Shown here piece after piece: positions 44,914-56,082 of a stretch of DNA of 64,000 nucleotides. Source of the stretch: Cryoendolithus antarcticus (taxonomy: Eukaryota; Ascomycota; Dothideomycetes; Cladosporiales; Cladosporiaceae); the NCBI GenBank assembly GCA_002077065.1, contig NAJO01000037.1:62001-126000 (forward strand), read 5' to 3'. The translations under genes were made by a program, and so were the position numbers. Below the pieces are notes generated by a model. The model saw only the letters and a list, made by a program, of their open reading frames with translations, was not told the origin of the DNA and did not search any database. How positions within the stretch are numbered: position 1 is the first letter of the stretch; every line of letters starts with the position of its first letter.

Positions 44914-47900
44914 TCAATACCCATCCCCTCCACTTCCCCAAGCGATCTCCCTTCTCTCCTCCTCGCTGACCTCTTCCTCGCTCTCGCCACCAGCAAGACC
45001 CAAGCCCTCCAGCCGCTCGAGTTCCCTCTCAAAGAACCCGCCCTCGGCCTCCTCAGCCTTCTTCCCCGCCTCCTGGCCCTCGAATCCCATGCCTTCAGCA
45101 AAATGCCGCACATTCCACCAATGCGTCAACGCTCGCATACCTTGTTCGAGTGGCAGCGCGTCTTCGACCGTGCCGTCGACATCACCCAGCCCATTCCCTC
45201 CGAACCCGCCCCCACCGCCCGTGAGCCAGTCGTCTCGCAGCTCAGCGGGTATGGTCAAGTAGACAGCCGTGATGATCTTCATATTTCCCTGTCGCCATTT
45301 ACGACCGCAGAAGGGGACTTGGGATTTGAAGAGTTTGAGGGTGTAGTATCGCAGCTCCTTGACGGGGATTCGCAGGGTTTTCTTGAGGTGCAGCGAGGAT
45401 TTGTAGGAGACTAGGAGGAGGGCGCGGTGAGTTTTGCCTCGCGTGAGTTTCTGCAGGGTGCGGAGATGGTTCGTGAACGTGAAGGTGTTGCGGTGGGAGA
45501 AGAAGGTTAGTGGCGTCTGAGGGAGGGGCGTGAGGGGGTAGGAGAGCTCGTCTATCTCGGGAGGGTGAGGGAACGGGTCCGTTCCATTGGATTGAGTGGG
45601 AGATGTAGAGGTAGGCCGATTGGTGCGGATTGGAGGCGGAGCAGCGTCGTCCTCGGAGTCTGAGGTGGGTTGAGAGGCTGCTGCGCGGCCATGCCGGGAG
45701 TTCCGCAGGCAGAGGGGGAAGAAGTTCGATTCGGGTCGGTCGAGGTGGAAGTGGCAGGCGCGGCCTATGTCTTGGGTTTGCCAGAGCTTGAGGATCAGGG
45801 GGACATAGTTGGAGTCCAGGAGGAGCTGAGTGAGATATTCGTACTGCAGGATGTGGCACACTTTGAACCACTTTAATAGAAGGAGGATGATGGCGCTGAG
45901 GGCTTTGGCGGCGATCTCTTGGCTGCGCAACTTGTCGAGCTCTTCAACTGTGTCTTCTGCAGTGTCGGCATGTCCGTTGCCGTTGCCGTTGCCGTTCTCA
46001 AGTGGCTTCATCGAGCCGTTGAGACCGTTTGTGTCGTTGAGCTGGATGCTGGCTTGCAGCCCATTCTGCCCGTTTCCGCGCGTGACCAAATCAGTCACAT
46101 TCTGCAGCACAGCTTTGAGCAATACTATAACCATGCTTTGCAGATGAGGAAGCGAGTCTCGGTAGAAGTCCCGCACAGCATCCAGTGTACGCTGTTCGGG
46201 CGTCTGCACAAGCGGTATACTCTGCTCGGCACTGTCATTCAATGCAGTCTTAGCAACAGATTCGAAGTCCTCCGCAACTTCTCGTTTATCTGAGAGATCA
46301 GCGGCACTCTTCCACCCACGCTCATACCTCATGTACTCCACTCGCACCTCCCAAAGCTGCTTCATCGACCTCGTAGCTCGCATACGTTTTGCGAAGAGCT
46401 CAGCTGCCTCCAAGATGCTAGTTGGAATATCTGGCCCCTCCCACTTCTTGCCGACCAGAAAGTCTTGGACCTCAGTACTGCCCTTCCCGCCAAGGTCGTT
46501 GCTGCTAGCGTCGAGCGGCGGGTAGAGGAACGGAAACATCTGGTTGGTCTGGTAATTCTGCTTTTTACCTGCTTTACCGGGACCAGCAGGAGAGGGAGGA
46601 GGCGAAGGAGCAGGTGTGGCGATGTGTACTGGCTGATGCATGATCGATCCTGCACCCACGTTAGGGGCGCTCGTGAACGATGTGTCGGAAAGCGCAGCAC
46701 TGGCTCGACGATGCTTGAGTGGAGGCAGAATGGTGTTGTTCTCTGGCTCGAGTGGGAACAGAGGTGGCGGAGGTTGGTATGCGGGATACTTCGAGCTGAT
46801 CTCCTGTCGAAAGAGGTGGTAGTCCAGAGGCGATGCTGTGATGACCGGCTGTCCTTGCGAGTCTTGCTCCTCTGGTCCGTCTTTGAGCGTCGTCTTGACG
46901 TGCTCAACATCCCCGATGCCACCGAAGCAGACTAGTATCGTCTTCCAAGATAGAAGTAGCATCTTCGTCAACGGTATCGGCGCAGTCTCATCCCACCGCA
47001 ACCTAGCGACGATCTGCGTCAAATAGTTGAGCAGCTTGGGCTCCAATGCTGCAATCTCAGCCTTCAATGCTTTCCCATCATCTCCCTCAGTCGTCCTCGC
47101 AACTTCCACAAACAAGTACATCAGCGTCAGACAGCACCAGAGCTCCATACTCTCATCTCCCCTCTTCGGCTGCACCTCTCCCCTACCATTCTGCAGATCA
47201 GGCGGCGTACTCTGAAAGTCCTCCTCACATATCTTCCTCAGCGTCGAGTACACCGCTTCCAATCCGCCGCAAGCCCTCAACGTATCGACCATTGCGACAA
47301 TCCACTGTATCTGCACACCATTCTCCGCGTACTTGGCCGCTCCCGCTCTGTCATCCCCAACGCCCTGTCCTCCTCTTCGTCCGGCAGTCTCCTCCCAAAC
47401 CCCCAGCCCAATATACACCAACCCCATCAACCCCCTCAACACCTCCTCCTCTTCTCTCTCCTCAGCCTTCAACACCTCCACCAAGTTACCCACAAATCCC
47501 CGCCTCTCATCCTCAGTAACCTCAATCCACTCGCCCTTTCCCTCACCCCAGAGCTCCGTGAAAACAGCTTTGCAGCGCCTGAGCCTCGCATCTTCTTCCT
47601 CGGAGTAGGAGAACCATTCTTCCAGCTCTACGGGGAAGGGTTCGGTGTCTGTGTAGTGGAAATCGTAGATCGTCGTCAGATCTAGCACCTGCTTCCGTTC
47701 CGCTGGCGTTTCCTGTGCTGCTGCTTCGCCTGGGAAACCGGTCCGGAGTCTCTTCAAATCCGCCAACGTCAAGCTGTCCGGCGCGTCTTGCAGCGCTAGG
47801 TCGTCTGAGGGTGTGGGAAGAGTCTGCTGTGCTGGCGGCGCAGGTGGGGGAGGTTGCTGCGGTGGAGGAACAGAATTATCGCGTTTGAGACCTGGGCGGG

Positions 47901-48006
47901 GCGGCGCTTTAGTTGTCTCGGTGGGGGAATCGTCGGAGGGTATAGGGCGGAGAGTAGGGGAGGCTTCGCCTGCGGCCGGGAGGGCGGGGTTCTCTACTTC
48001 GTCCAT
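44914..48006 (-). CDS. FAR11: STRIPAK component Far11/STRIP (N1221-DUF3402), 1030 aa
   Basis: Single exon with an ATG at 48006. A disordered Pro-rich N-terminus (about 85 residues) is followed by the N1221 region (DLTTIYDFHYTDTEPFPVEL, EEWFSYSEEEDARLRRCKAV) and later a DUF3402-type half with KALSAIILLLLKWFKVCHIL, SPTQSNGTDPFPHPPEIDEL and the C-terminal HRALLLVSYKSSLHLKKTLR. A GNGNGNGNGH tract lies near 45985. In fungi this protein (Far11 in yeast, HAM-2 in Neurospora, STRIP1/2 in animals) is a scaffold of the STRIPAK phosphatase-kinase complex and is needed for cell fusion, fruiting and pheromone-arrest control. Length is usual for filamentous fungi. The end of the protein is very rich in Glu and Gly. 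Confidence 0.93.
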   Translation of the reverse strand: MDEVENPALPAAGEASPTLRPIPSDDSPTETTKAPPRPGLKRDNSVPPPQQPPPPAPPAQQTLPTPSDDLALQDAPDSLTLADLKRLRTGFPGEAAAQETPAERKQVLDLTTIYDFHYTDTEPFPVELEEWFSYSEEEDARLRRCKAVFTELWGEGKGEWIEVTEDERRGFVGNLVEVLKAEEREEEEVLRGLMGLVYIGLGVWEETAGRRGGQGVGDDRAGAAKYAENGVQIQWIVAMVDTLRACGGLEAVYSTLRKICEEDFQSTPPDLQNGRGEVQPKRGDESMELWCCLTLMYLFVEVARTTEGDDGKALKAEIAALEPKLLNYLTQIVARLRWDETAPIPLTKMLLLSWKTILVCFGGIGDVEHVKTTLKDGPEEQDSQGQPVITASPLDYHLFRQEISSKYPAYQPPPPLFPLEPENNTILPPLKHRRASAALSDTSFTSAPNVGAGSIMHQPVHIATPAPSPPPSPAGPGKAGKKQNYQTNQMFPFLYPPLDASSNDLGGKGSTEVQDFLVGKKWEGPDIPTSILEAAELFAKRMRATRSMKQLWEVRVEYMRYERGWKSAADLSDKREVAEDFESVAKTALNDSAEQSIPLVQTPEQRTLDAVRDFYRDSLPHLQSMVIVLLKAVLQNVTDLVTRGNGQNGLQASIQLNDTNGLNGSMKPLENGNGNGNGHADTAEDTVEELDKLRSQEIAAKALSAIILLLLKWFKVCHILQYEYLTQLLLDSNYVPLILKLWQTQDIGRACHFHLDRPESNFFPLCLRNSRHGRAAASQPTSDSEDDAAPPPIRTNRPTSTSPTQSNGTDPFPHPPEIDELSYPLTPLPQTPLTFFSHRNTFTFTNHLRTLQKLTRGKTHRALLLVSYKSSLHLKKTLRIPVKELRYYTLKLFKSQVPFCGRKWRQGNMKIITAVYLTIPAELRDDWLTGGGGGFGGNGLGDVDGTVEDALPLEQGMRALTHWWNVRHFAEGMGFEGQEAGKKAEEAEGGFFERELERLEGLGLAGGESEEEVSEEERREIAWGSGGDGY

Positions 48007-48377
48007 CGATCACTTATTGAGTTGGACTGAGTAGGAAGGGTTCGTGAGAGAGCATTGGGTGGATTACTACATTCGGCGCTTGATGTGGGGTCTTACTGGG
48101 GGCGGAGCGGGAGGGAGGAAGGAGATGCAGGTACGGAGTCTAATCACGACCCCTGTATACGGCGAAGTTCGCAGTGCATGAACAACATTAATTCATGCAA
48201 AGCCTCACGTGAGCAAGGCGAGTTTGGTAGTCAGGAGCTAAGATGCAAATACGAGATCGAACTCTACAGATCATTACAAATCATCATCATCATGACCCTC
48301 ATGCCCTGCCCGACCCATACACGCGCCATTGCCCCAGCTGTGCACAGAACGTCACGACTCCAATCGACGCCTTCAGC
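48007..48377. other. FAR11 promoter / BYR4 3' flank
   Basis: About 370 bp. It contains TCACGTGA near 48206, about 200 bp before the FAR11 ATG, which matches the Cbf1-type E-box core. One site by itself means little. Confidence 0.4.
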
Positions 48378-50905
48378 TCACATGGCTCTGATACTCCACT
48401 TCCAAGTCTCTCCATCGTCTCTCCTCGGCCCAAAGTCAGGAAACCAAGGTCCCACCTTCTTCCGCCAGATCGCTTCCTCATCCCTTTGCACCCTGATGAA
48501 CTGCGGCCCGAGATCAAACTCTTCGTGCATATCGCCCACGCCGCTCGCAGCAGTGGAGACAGGACTCTGCAGACCCAGATTGCCAGCGTTGACTGAGACC
48601 GAGGAAGGTAGGTCCTTCAACTCGTCGAAACCAGCGAACGGATCGTCTTCCTCGTCTTCGGTGGCGGAGGGCGACATCATCGGTCCGGGACCTGAAGACG
48701 CATGACGAGGCGTGCTATTGTGGTCGCCGTGGTTTGGCTTCAGTTTGAGCCACTTCATCAGTTGCGGGTCGAAGACCATGCCGCCGTTCACTTGGAGATT
48801 CGTGGCAGCTGACATTGGAGCTATGAGAGCGGGTCGTGGGGGCGAAGGTGAAGGTCGATGGGAGTGAACGTCCATATAAGATGTTGGGTGATTGCCGAGG
48901 GGTGTAGGTGTCTCGAGAGGTGGCGGAGGAAGATCAAAGTGCTGTAGGGTGTTTTCGTTGCCCTCCCAGCGTAGAGTGAGCGGGTTGTAGAGCATGCCTT
49001 TCTCGGCTGTGCGGTGTTCAGTACTGGCATTGAAGTAATCAGAGATGGGACGAGGGTTGACTCACTCTTCGCAACATGTGCACCCACACCCTTGATGAGC
49101 TGTGGCTGCACTCTCCTCCCTCCAGCACCCTTCTTCACAGCCGAAGGACTCGTAGCCGGACTCCTCGCCGCGATCTGCGCCTTCCAGTTCGTACTCAACG
49201 GCATCAGCGGACCCTCGCTCCTAGGTCTAGGATTCCCCGTGCCGCCCACCTTCGACTCCCGTGCAATGCGTGATGCCGCTGTATCTCGCAAGTAGCTCGG
49301 CGTATACGTCTGCGGCTCATAGAAGCCCTTCGTTGGACTGGCAGGAGTCCGTGGAGGTGCAGGCGTAGTCATGCGATTCGGGATTGAGACATTCCGCTTG
49401 ATCGGGTCCTTCATGTCTGGCCGAGATTGCGTTTGTCGCAGCCCGAGTTTCGGAGGGCCGCGAGCTATTGGCTGCTTAGTGAAGGTCTTCTCCTTGTCAG
49501 TGTTAGTGCGCAAGTCGTCGAACTGGTCTAGCTCGGTGCCGTCGCCAAAGTTGCGTCTTCGATTTGGCTTGGTCAGATTCCGCTTTGCTGCCGCTTCTCG
49601 GGCGAGAGCAGCTGGTGCGAGGTCAGCACGTGAAGGTCGTGACAAACGTGATGGCGTGTCAGGCACGAACACGTTCGAAAGTCTCGACTGTGCCCGCATT
49701 GGTGGCGGCGACTGTGCGCCACCTCGTCTTGGATCAGACTCCCGTCGAATATGATATGGCATACTTCGCTGCGCACTCGCATGTGACGAAGGCAGTGGCG
49801 GTCCACTAGACGGCACGAAGCTCGGTCTCGGCATTGGCGGAGGAACTTGAGGCTGACTTCGCAGCGCAGGCATGGACCTCTTCGACTTCAAGAACTGGTT
49901 GCCCGAAGACAATTGACTGCGCCTCTCACGCGGTATGGCCGACCCTCCACTCTCAAGGACCGGCTCGAGTCGTGATGTAGGCGGCTTCGAGCCTGAGACA
50001 GGTCGCGGCAGATGCGAGCGCATGTGCGTGGGCTTGTCGACTGGCTTGTCGTGGAAATTGAGCGTAGTTCTTGATGTCTGGGGTTTCAATGCAGGCGGCG
50101 CATCCTTGATCTTGATGTTCCGGTTTGCCGTTCGCTTTTGCACATTGATGGACGCTATGCCTCCGAAGTCCAGTCCATCTAAGAAGTCATCTCCATCATC
50201 AGCCAGCAGCTTCGACTTTTTGTGCATATTCATGCTCGCCGGCTGCTCAAGCGCAGGACTAGCATTGCTCATGTCCGACAGATCCGCATCGGCCGCCCGT
50301 CTCTTCTTGAGTATAGCGTCGAAGTCCAGCGGTCCTTCAGGCAACTCCAATCCACCCACCATGTCATCCAGCTCGCTGTCCTCTGCTGTCGCAGAACCCG
50401 CTGATGGAGACATCGCTGACGCCGAGCTCTCCCTCGCATCTCTCTTCGTGCCTGCAAATCTTATCCCCAGACTTCCCTCCAAGTCATCAAAGTCATCGTC
50501 GTCTGCGAAGGCAGCCAGTGGCGCGGCAGCACGAGGCTTCAGCGTCAACGGCGCCTCACCAAGATCCATATCGTTATCCCAATCCATATCCGACAACTTC
50601 GGCCTTGAGCTCTGCTTGCCCAAGCGTCTTATCGTCCCGCCAAGCAGTGCACTAGAGGGTATGTTGACAGGCAGCGGGATTCCAGCTTGTTTGGCGGAGT
50701 GTATGGCATTGCTCGTTGATGCCTCGTCGTTAGGCTGTAACACAACGTTCCAGTCATCGTCCCCTACCACGCTCTCCGACCGCACACTCAGCCGCGACGA
50801 CAGCGCCGTATTCGCCGTCCCCGTACTCTGCCCAAACCCGATATCCCCATCAAAATCCAAGTCCTTAGACCAGTCCTCCTCCTCATCCATGGCCATGGCC
50901 GCCAT
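48378..50905 (-). CDS. BYR4: Byr4/Bfa1, spindle-pole GAP subunit of the SIN/MEN pathway, 822 aa
   Basis: Exons 49066-50905 and 48378-49006, joined by a 59-nt intron (GTGAGT donor, CAG acceptor). The join gives KTEKGMLYNPLTLRWEGNEN, the conserved Byr4 motif. The start at 50905 (MAAMAMDEEEDWSKDLDFDG) is preferred because the acidic W-x-x-D start is conserved in the family and the upstream part of the frame has no ATG. Further Byr4 signs are GDGTELDQFDDL, VQPQLIKGVGAHVAK, RPALI and NGGMVFDPQLMKWLKL near the end. Byr4/Bfa1 and Bub2/Cdc16 form a two-part GAP for the GTPase Spg1/Tem1 at the spindle pole and restrain septation or mitotic exit. The middle of the protein is low-complexity and basic. 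A 466-codon ORF on the opposite strand is a shadow. Confidence 0.9.
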
Positions 50906-51467
50906 CGTCCCGTCGCAATGTGTCCTCCAGGACGAGCAGATGTCGTGTCGCGAACTACTAAAACTTTCACCCCCTTCCCTTGTTGTCTCTCCTCCCTCCG
51001 AGCTACCGCGCAGGATATGCAGGAGGCTGCCCGCGCGTGCAGTAGTGTGCGTGTGCGGTGTGTGTAAGGTGAAGGGATCGCGACGGCGCGTTGTCACGGC
51101 TGACTCCACATGGCGCGGGAGAGACTTGAGCAAATGCTCGGCTGGGAGTGGCCGGGACGTGGGGCGCAGCGCGAGTCAGGATGCTTGCTACTTGATAAAG
51201 TGCACATTGGCAATCTGGACTTTTGAAACGGCGGTCTACTATTACTCTACATCATGCTGCAAAGATATTTCTCTCGAGTGGACGATGGCGCATGTTATGA
51301 TAGTCCAACGAGAAGACCTCAAAATGCAACACTGATCGCTGTGCACCAAGAAGGGTATCAACACGTAGTAACAATTGATACAGCAACTCCTTCCTTCATC
51401 CAGCCATGGGTATCTCTAACATCTCATTCTGTCGCGTGACCAGCCCTCCAAACTCCAATATACCAGT
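50906..51467. other. BYR4 promoter and 3' flank of F-box gene
   Basis: About 560 bp. The first 230 bp are open in the BYR4 frame but lack an ATG; they include a run encoding many Thr/His/Ser and are probably leader. No other gene seen. Confidence 0.4.
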
Positions 51468-53501
51468 CTACCAAGCATAACCGCCATTCTCAAACTCCAT
51501 GTCCGCATTCGCACTCCAGTCTTCGTCCCCACTAACTTCACTATCAAGGAAGTCGCGTTCCGTGAACGTCGTTTCGCGCGGTCGCTGATTGTCGATGCGC
51601 ACGTCGACAGTATTGCATAGGCCCTGAACGAAATGCTCAGGCTTTACCGGTGATCGAGGGCCTATATCCTCACTCTCGGCTCCAGGATCGTCCGACGCAA
51701 CTGAAGCCTGCTGTGAAAGCGACCGCACCAGACGTACTCTGGTGCTGCGGCGAGCAGGCTTCACAGGCGATGCATCAGGATCGGAGACAACGTCTGTGTC
51801 CCGAGAGTCCTTGTGAGGTGAGAGCTCTACGTGCGACACGCCGCGTGGGTGAAAGGCAAGCTCAAGTACTTCGGGTGTAGCCCTGCCGTTGTAGTCCTTC
51901 TGCACATCCTTCCACGCCAGCCATTGCTTCTTACTGCCATGATACGGGTTAGGTGGCGCTGTTCTGCGGAGAAATACCGTACGTAGCCGCTCGATCCATT
52001 CATCTCGGAAGCTAGCGCGGTCCCGCCAGGGGATGTCGATGTGCGCTTCGATGTGTATGTGCCGGAGGTCAGGCAGCTCTGGCGCAGCATCTGCGAGAGT
52101 GCGGAAGAGGTTCACTGCTGCCTCAGCGCCCCACTTCTGCAGGCTGACAAGGTCGAGGTGGCGAAGTGTCGATGGCCAGGTGGGCACTTCGGATGGTGAC
52201 AGCAGCATTTCATACTCAGGTTGGGCGTCGTTGATTGCGACTCGCTCGCTGTAGTAGTGGCCGTCGAGGGTGAGGCTTTCGAGGTTCGGGCAGTTGGCCT
52301 TCAAGTTCGGGAGGAATGAGAGTGACAGACATGGGTTGTGGAGTAACGTGAGTGATTTTAGAGACGCTCCAGACTTGAGAAGATATGCTTCCAGTACCTC
52401 GCTTGTCACCTTGAAGCAGTTGGTGATCTCGAGGTGCTCGAGGGCTGTGGGTATGCGCGTGAGGAAGCCCTCCCGTACGACATCACATGACGAGAACGAC
52501 AGTGAGCGAAGTGTAGATACATTTGATAGGACCCAGGCCAGATCGAGCGAGTCCTCGCCACCATCCTGATGGGCCATCAGGATTGCTGGTGTGTCGTGCA
52601 CGTCGAAGCCACACATCACGAGCTTCTCAATGTTGCCATCGAAACATTTCTCGTTGTGCTGAGTGGCAATGTAGGCGCACACGCCACTTTCATCAGGAAG
52701 TATCATATCCCGACTCCAGCGGAAGGTCTTTAGCCTTATCGACGCTGTGGAGAGCGACGTGAAGAGATCGGCTGGGTAATGCCACTGTTGTAGAGGGAGT
52801 CGCCGAAAGGGTGGGACATCGATTCGATTGAGGACCTGGAGATCTTGCAGTCTGGGGAGCTGAACAGCGAGTTCGGTGAGGTCAAACAATCCCCTTTGGT
52901 GAGCTGTATAACTCAGATTCTCCATTTTGACCTCCAGTCTGGTGACCTTGGTGTTGTAGCGTATCACACCCTTGTCAGAGTTCCGCACCAAATCCAGCAT
53001 GTCGTGTGGATATTGCGTGCTCAGTGGTATTGGTGCCTCGTAGTAAGCTTCTAGGGCTGGGGCTGCGAAGGCACGGCAGGTGCGCGCCGACCTGAGAAGC
53101 CATGTCGCATTGGCGCCAGTCAACGGCTGAGAGGCGAAAATAAAAATATCGCGCAGGATATCGACAGGTAAAGTCGCCCATTTCGGGATCTTGCCGTCCG
53201 TCGGTCCTCGAAACTTGTATGCCTCGACCTTCTCCTTCTCTGTCATACGAGGCTTGCGCTGTCGTCCAATGACTGCGGCTCGCTTCTTCGTGGACGGTCT
53301 CGCACTACGAGCTGACGGCCGTTGCGGCCGCTGTGCAGTCTTCCGCCTCTTCATCTCTCGCTGTGGAGGCGTGACCGGCTCAGGCGCATAGTCAGCCTCG
53401 CCATCGGTCGATCCCTCGAAGTCCTCCTCAGAGTCCGGCTCTGTGTATCGTGAGCGCTTGCGGCCGGCTGCCTGGCGCGTTGAGCGCCGCTTCGTCGCCA
53501 T
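51468..53501 (-). CDS. F-box/leucine-rich-repeat-like protein, 677 aa
   Basis: Single exon with an ATG at 53501. The first 100 residues are highly basic and Ser/Pro-rich with nuclear-localisation-like clusters (MATKRRSTRQAAGRKRSR, EMKRRKTAQR, TKKRAA). An F-box-like segment follows, KWATLPVDILRDIFIFASQP and LRSARTCRAFAAPALEAYYE, then irregular leucine-rich repeats (LRSLSFSSCDVV, LEHLEITNCFKVTSEVLEAY, LKSLTLLHNPCLSL, NLESLTLDGHYYS, LRHLDLVSLQKWG). The C-terminal 130 residues are acidic and disordered. By family logic it would bring substrates to an SCF ubiquitin ligase, probably in the nucleus; the substrate is unknown. It is divergent from HUS1. Confidence 0.85.
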   Translation of the reverse strand: MATKRRSTRQAAGRKRSRYTEPDSEEDFEGSTDGEADYAPEPVTPPQREMKRRKTAQRPQRPSARSARPSTKKRAAVIGRQRKPRMTEKEKVEAYKFRGPTDGKIPKWATLPVDILRDIFIFASQPLTGANATWLLRSARTCRAFAAPALEAYYEAPIPLSTQYPHDMLDLVRNSDKGVIRYNTKVTRLEVKMENLSYTAHQRGLFDLTELAVQLPRLQDLQVLNRIDVPPFRRLPLQQWHYPADLFTSLSTASIRLKTFRWSRDMILPDESGVCAYIATQHNEKCFDGNIEKLVMCGFDVHDTPAILMAHQDGGEDSLDLAWVLSNVSTLRSLSFSSCDVVREGFLTRIPTALEHLEITNCFKVTSEVLEAYLLKSGASLKSLTLLHNPCLSLSFLPNLKANCPNLESLTLDGHYYSERVAINDAQPEYEMLLSPSEVPTWPSTLRHLDLVSLQKWGAEAAVNLFRTLADAAPELPDLRHIHIEAHIDIPWRDRASFRDEWIERLRTVFLRRTAPPNPYHGSKKQWLAWKDVQKDYNGRATPEVLELAFHPRGVSHVELSPHKDSRDTDVVSDPDASPVKPARRSTRVRLVRSLSQQASVASDDPGAESEDIGPRSPVKPEHFVQGLCNTVDVRIDNQRPRETTFTERDFLDSEVSGDEDWSANADMEFENGGYAW

Positions 53502-53954
53502 GACTGTCAGCGACAGTGGCCGAGGATCGATTCTCCTGGATAAGACTTGCTATGCGACAGCCCAAGTCTTGTACTTTACGGATTAGGCTGCGAGCTGCAG
53601 GTGCATGCAGGATGGTGACGCACAGGTGTGGAGCTGCGGGAGCGATTGCGCTAGTGATCTCGCTTCTCCCCGGAAGTATGAAACGACCTCGCGCCAGTAA
53701 ACCACGCCTGTCTTGGTCTTTGGGATGTTATGTCACAGAGAGGCTCTGTAGAGCATATACTTCCCACATTCATCGGCGGGAACACAGGTGACTCGCTCAG
53801 GTCCAAGGTTCGGACACAGTAGGCGATTCGACGGCAGCGCTACGGGACCGTTCCATACTTAGAAGATACTGCCCGAGACGCGATGAGCTCAACCGCGTCA
53901 AGCACTCGTAGTGGCGTCCATCTCCTGCCTACGTGAAAAGCGGATCGCGCCATC
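53502..53954. other. Divergent promoter F-box gene / HUS1
   Basis: About 450 bp between opposite start codons. No clear element seen. Confidence 0.4.
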
Positions 53955-55064
53955 ATGCGTTTCCGCGCGTCCATACAGAACATCACGACCTTTACCAAGC
54001 TTACAGCATCGCTCAGCACACTCGGCCACATAGCCTGGCTGAGACTCGACAATACTGACATTCGCTTCACCGTCATACCTGAGCAAGGCAGCCAAGTATG
54101 GTCAGTGCTATCGATCGATACGCTTTTCGAGTCGTACAACATCCAGTCTGCTGCGCCGAACAACACGATCAATCTTGAAGTCCCACTTGCAGCACTCCAG
54201 CGAGCTCTCAAGAGCGCACAGAATGCCGTCGCTGCAAGCATTCGCCTTACGAAGAAGGACGGCATCCCTCTGCTTAGCTTGACGATCACGACGCCTACGA
54301 TCAATGGTAGCCATCCGACGGCATTTGGCGACGAGACTGGATTCGATCAACCCGGCACCATCTATCCTCATACGAATGGCAACGGCACATCCTCACAGTC
54401 CATGCGGGAAAGCAGCCAAGACTTCTTCGGCGCCCGTCAGGACCGCGAAACAGTCATCACGCAAGACGTACCTATCCGCGTCCTCGCCGCACAGTCTGTG
54501 GAAGGTCTACACGAACCTCGTTGTCGAGAGCCGGACGTGCACATCAATCTGCCGAACTTACTACAGCTGAAGAGCATCAGCGATCGCTTTACGCGGCTCG
54601 CCATGTCGACCAGCAAAACGGGCAAATCAGGCTTTAGCAATTCTTCTGGACCTCGGCTCGAGCTGAGCGCGAACATGCATGGCTGTCTACGGTTGGCGCT
54701 CAATACGGATTCGCTGTCGATCTCGTCGCTCTGGACTGGTCTGGAGAACCCAGAGCTTGACCCTGATGCTACCGCAGCCGGCGCTGAGGGCATCGCGAAC
54801 CACCCGTCGACTCGAATGAAGGAGCTAGGCGACTCGCAGGGTCAGAGCGAAGAGGGCTGGGCGACTGTGAGGCTGGATGGTAGGGATTGGGGCAAGGTGC
54901 TGAGTGTGGGCAGACTGGGCGGAAGGGTCATTGCGTGCTTCTGCGAAGGGTTCGCGGTGGTGTTGTACGTGTTCTTGGCTGGTGCCGAGGGTGGAGGTGG
55001 TGAGAGTGTGTTGACTGTGAGTGACCTGCATGCGTATAATGGATCATTGACTGACAAGCCCTAG
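53955..55064 (+). CDS. HUS1: Checkpoint clamp subunit Hus1, 369 aa
   Basis: Single exon with an ATG at 53955. The start MRFRASIQNITTFTKLTASL and the following RFTVIPEQGSQVWSVLSIDT and SAAPNNTINLEVPLAALQRALKS blocks are typical of fungal Hus1. It has a PCNA-like two-domain fold; the second domain begins around LPNLLQLKSISDRFTRLAMS. An Asn/Ser/Thr-rich insertion in the interdomain region (coding 54300-54450) is longer than in animals. Hus1 pairs with Rad9 and Rad1 to form the 9-1-1 clamp loaded at DNA damage to switch on ATR/Mec1 signalling; nuclear. Firm assignment. Confidence 0.94.
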   Translation: MRFRASIQNITTFTKLTASLSTLGHIAWLRLDNTDIRFTVIPEQGSQVWSVLSIDTLFESYNIQSAAPNNTINLEVPLAALQRALKSAQNAVAASIRLTKKDGIPLLSLTITTPTINGSHPTAFGDETGFDQPGTIYPHTNGNGTSSQSMRESSQDFFGARQDRETVITQDVPIRVLAAQSVEGLHEPRCREPDVHINLPNLLQLKSISDRFTRLAMSTSKTGKSGFSNSSGPRLELSANMHGCLRLALNTDSLSISSLWTGLENPELDPDATAAGAEGIANHPSTRMKELGDSQGQSEEGWATVRLDGRDWGKVLSVGRLGGRVIACFCEGFAVVLYVFLAGAEGGGGESVLTVSDLHAYNGSLTDKP

Positions 55065-56082
55065 TACTACATCAGTTCCTACAGCGCGTAGGCGTGCATG
55101 CGGGTCGACTTGGCATGACGGGACATTGGCTATGACTGGGCTTAGCGTGGCGTTGGGGAGTTTGCTATCGATGGCGCAGCCACATTGCTGTAGATACAAC
55201 AAAATGTGCTACCGAGCTAATCTGCATCGCTATACTTCAAGCAAAGGACGGATATATTGACCCTAACCCTACGTGCTGACTTGGGTTTACGGAGGCGACG
55301 ACGAGATTTACCCCGTGTAGAACACGATGTCGATATCTGAGGCGGTAAATCAGTTCAATATGCCCGGTGCATTATTCTCGTGGGTTTTTGGAGCTGATTG
55401 GTGTAGGTTCCGGGGCGATGTCGCTGTCATTATCAATTCGAGCTTACGGTTTGTTGGATGCAACAGAACTAACGTCACCTCTCAGCTACAGATGTGAATT
55501 GCATACACTCTCTACTGAACATTGACAGGGAAGAGCATAGTCGTTATGGGTTTCTTGTAGCTCCCGGTTCGGGTGTCTCGTGAACACAGCAACATCGCAC
55601 TCCACTGTTATGGCTGACATGACACGAGCATAAGAGAGCACTCAGACCTTTGGTGAAGCGGAGTAGGTCGTGGCGAGTCATGCGTATGGCTTTGAAGTGA
55701 TCGTGTGGCCGTGAGTGGCTTTGTCTCTCGATCACACTGCAGTCACCGGATTCATTGTCATGGCTTGCATTATGGTAGCTAATGCTACGTCGACCCGAAT
55801 GTTGAGAGAAAATGAACATGTGCTCGCACGGATATACATAGCGATATTAAGGTTTCGTCCAGGGGCATGTTTTTGTGGGGTAGGGCTAGGATCGCGCTTA
55901 GTACACCCTCACTCACTGCCGCAAGCACACCTCACTTGCGAGTCCGCTGGAAGTTGCGACGCACCATCCTATGCAGGCAATGTTGAAGGCTTCACGGCGC
56001 ATTGCGCGCTTCGCCGTCAGCTCTTCTATACATCACTCACCTGCCATTTAATACGCCCTACGATCCTATACAACGACTCACA
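55065..56082. other. Intergenic region upstream of formin
   Basis: About 1.0 kb. A CCCTAACCCTA word (two telomere-type units) lies at 55261-55271. The frame upstream of the formin ATG is open to 56002 without an ATG. No gene seen. Confidence 0.45.

Noticed and set aside
45975..46002. A microsatellite-like CCGTTG repeat
   Set aside because: It is in the FAR11 coding sequence and encodes an Asn-Gly tract; a short in-frame repeat, not a mobile or regulatory element.
48204..48211. A TCACGTGA palindrome before FAR11 as a Cbf1 target
   Set aside because: CACGTG words also occur inside coding regions and other spacers in the window, so a single site is not evidence of regulation.
49935..51335. A 466-codon plus-strand ORF opposite BYR4
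   Set aside because: It is fully antisense to a conserved gene; such long shadows arise from the codon bias of the true strand. The Ser/Leu/Ala-rich product has no family features.
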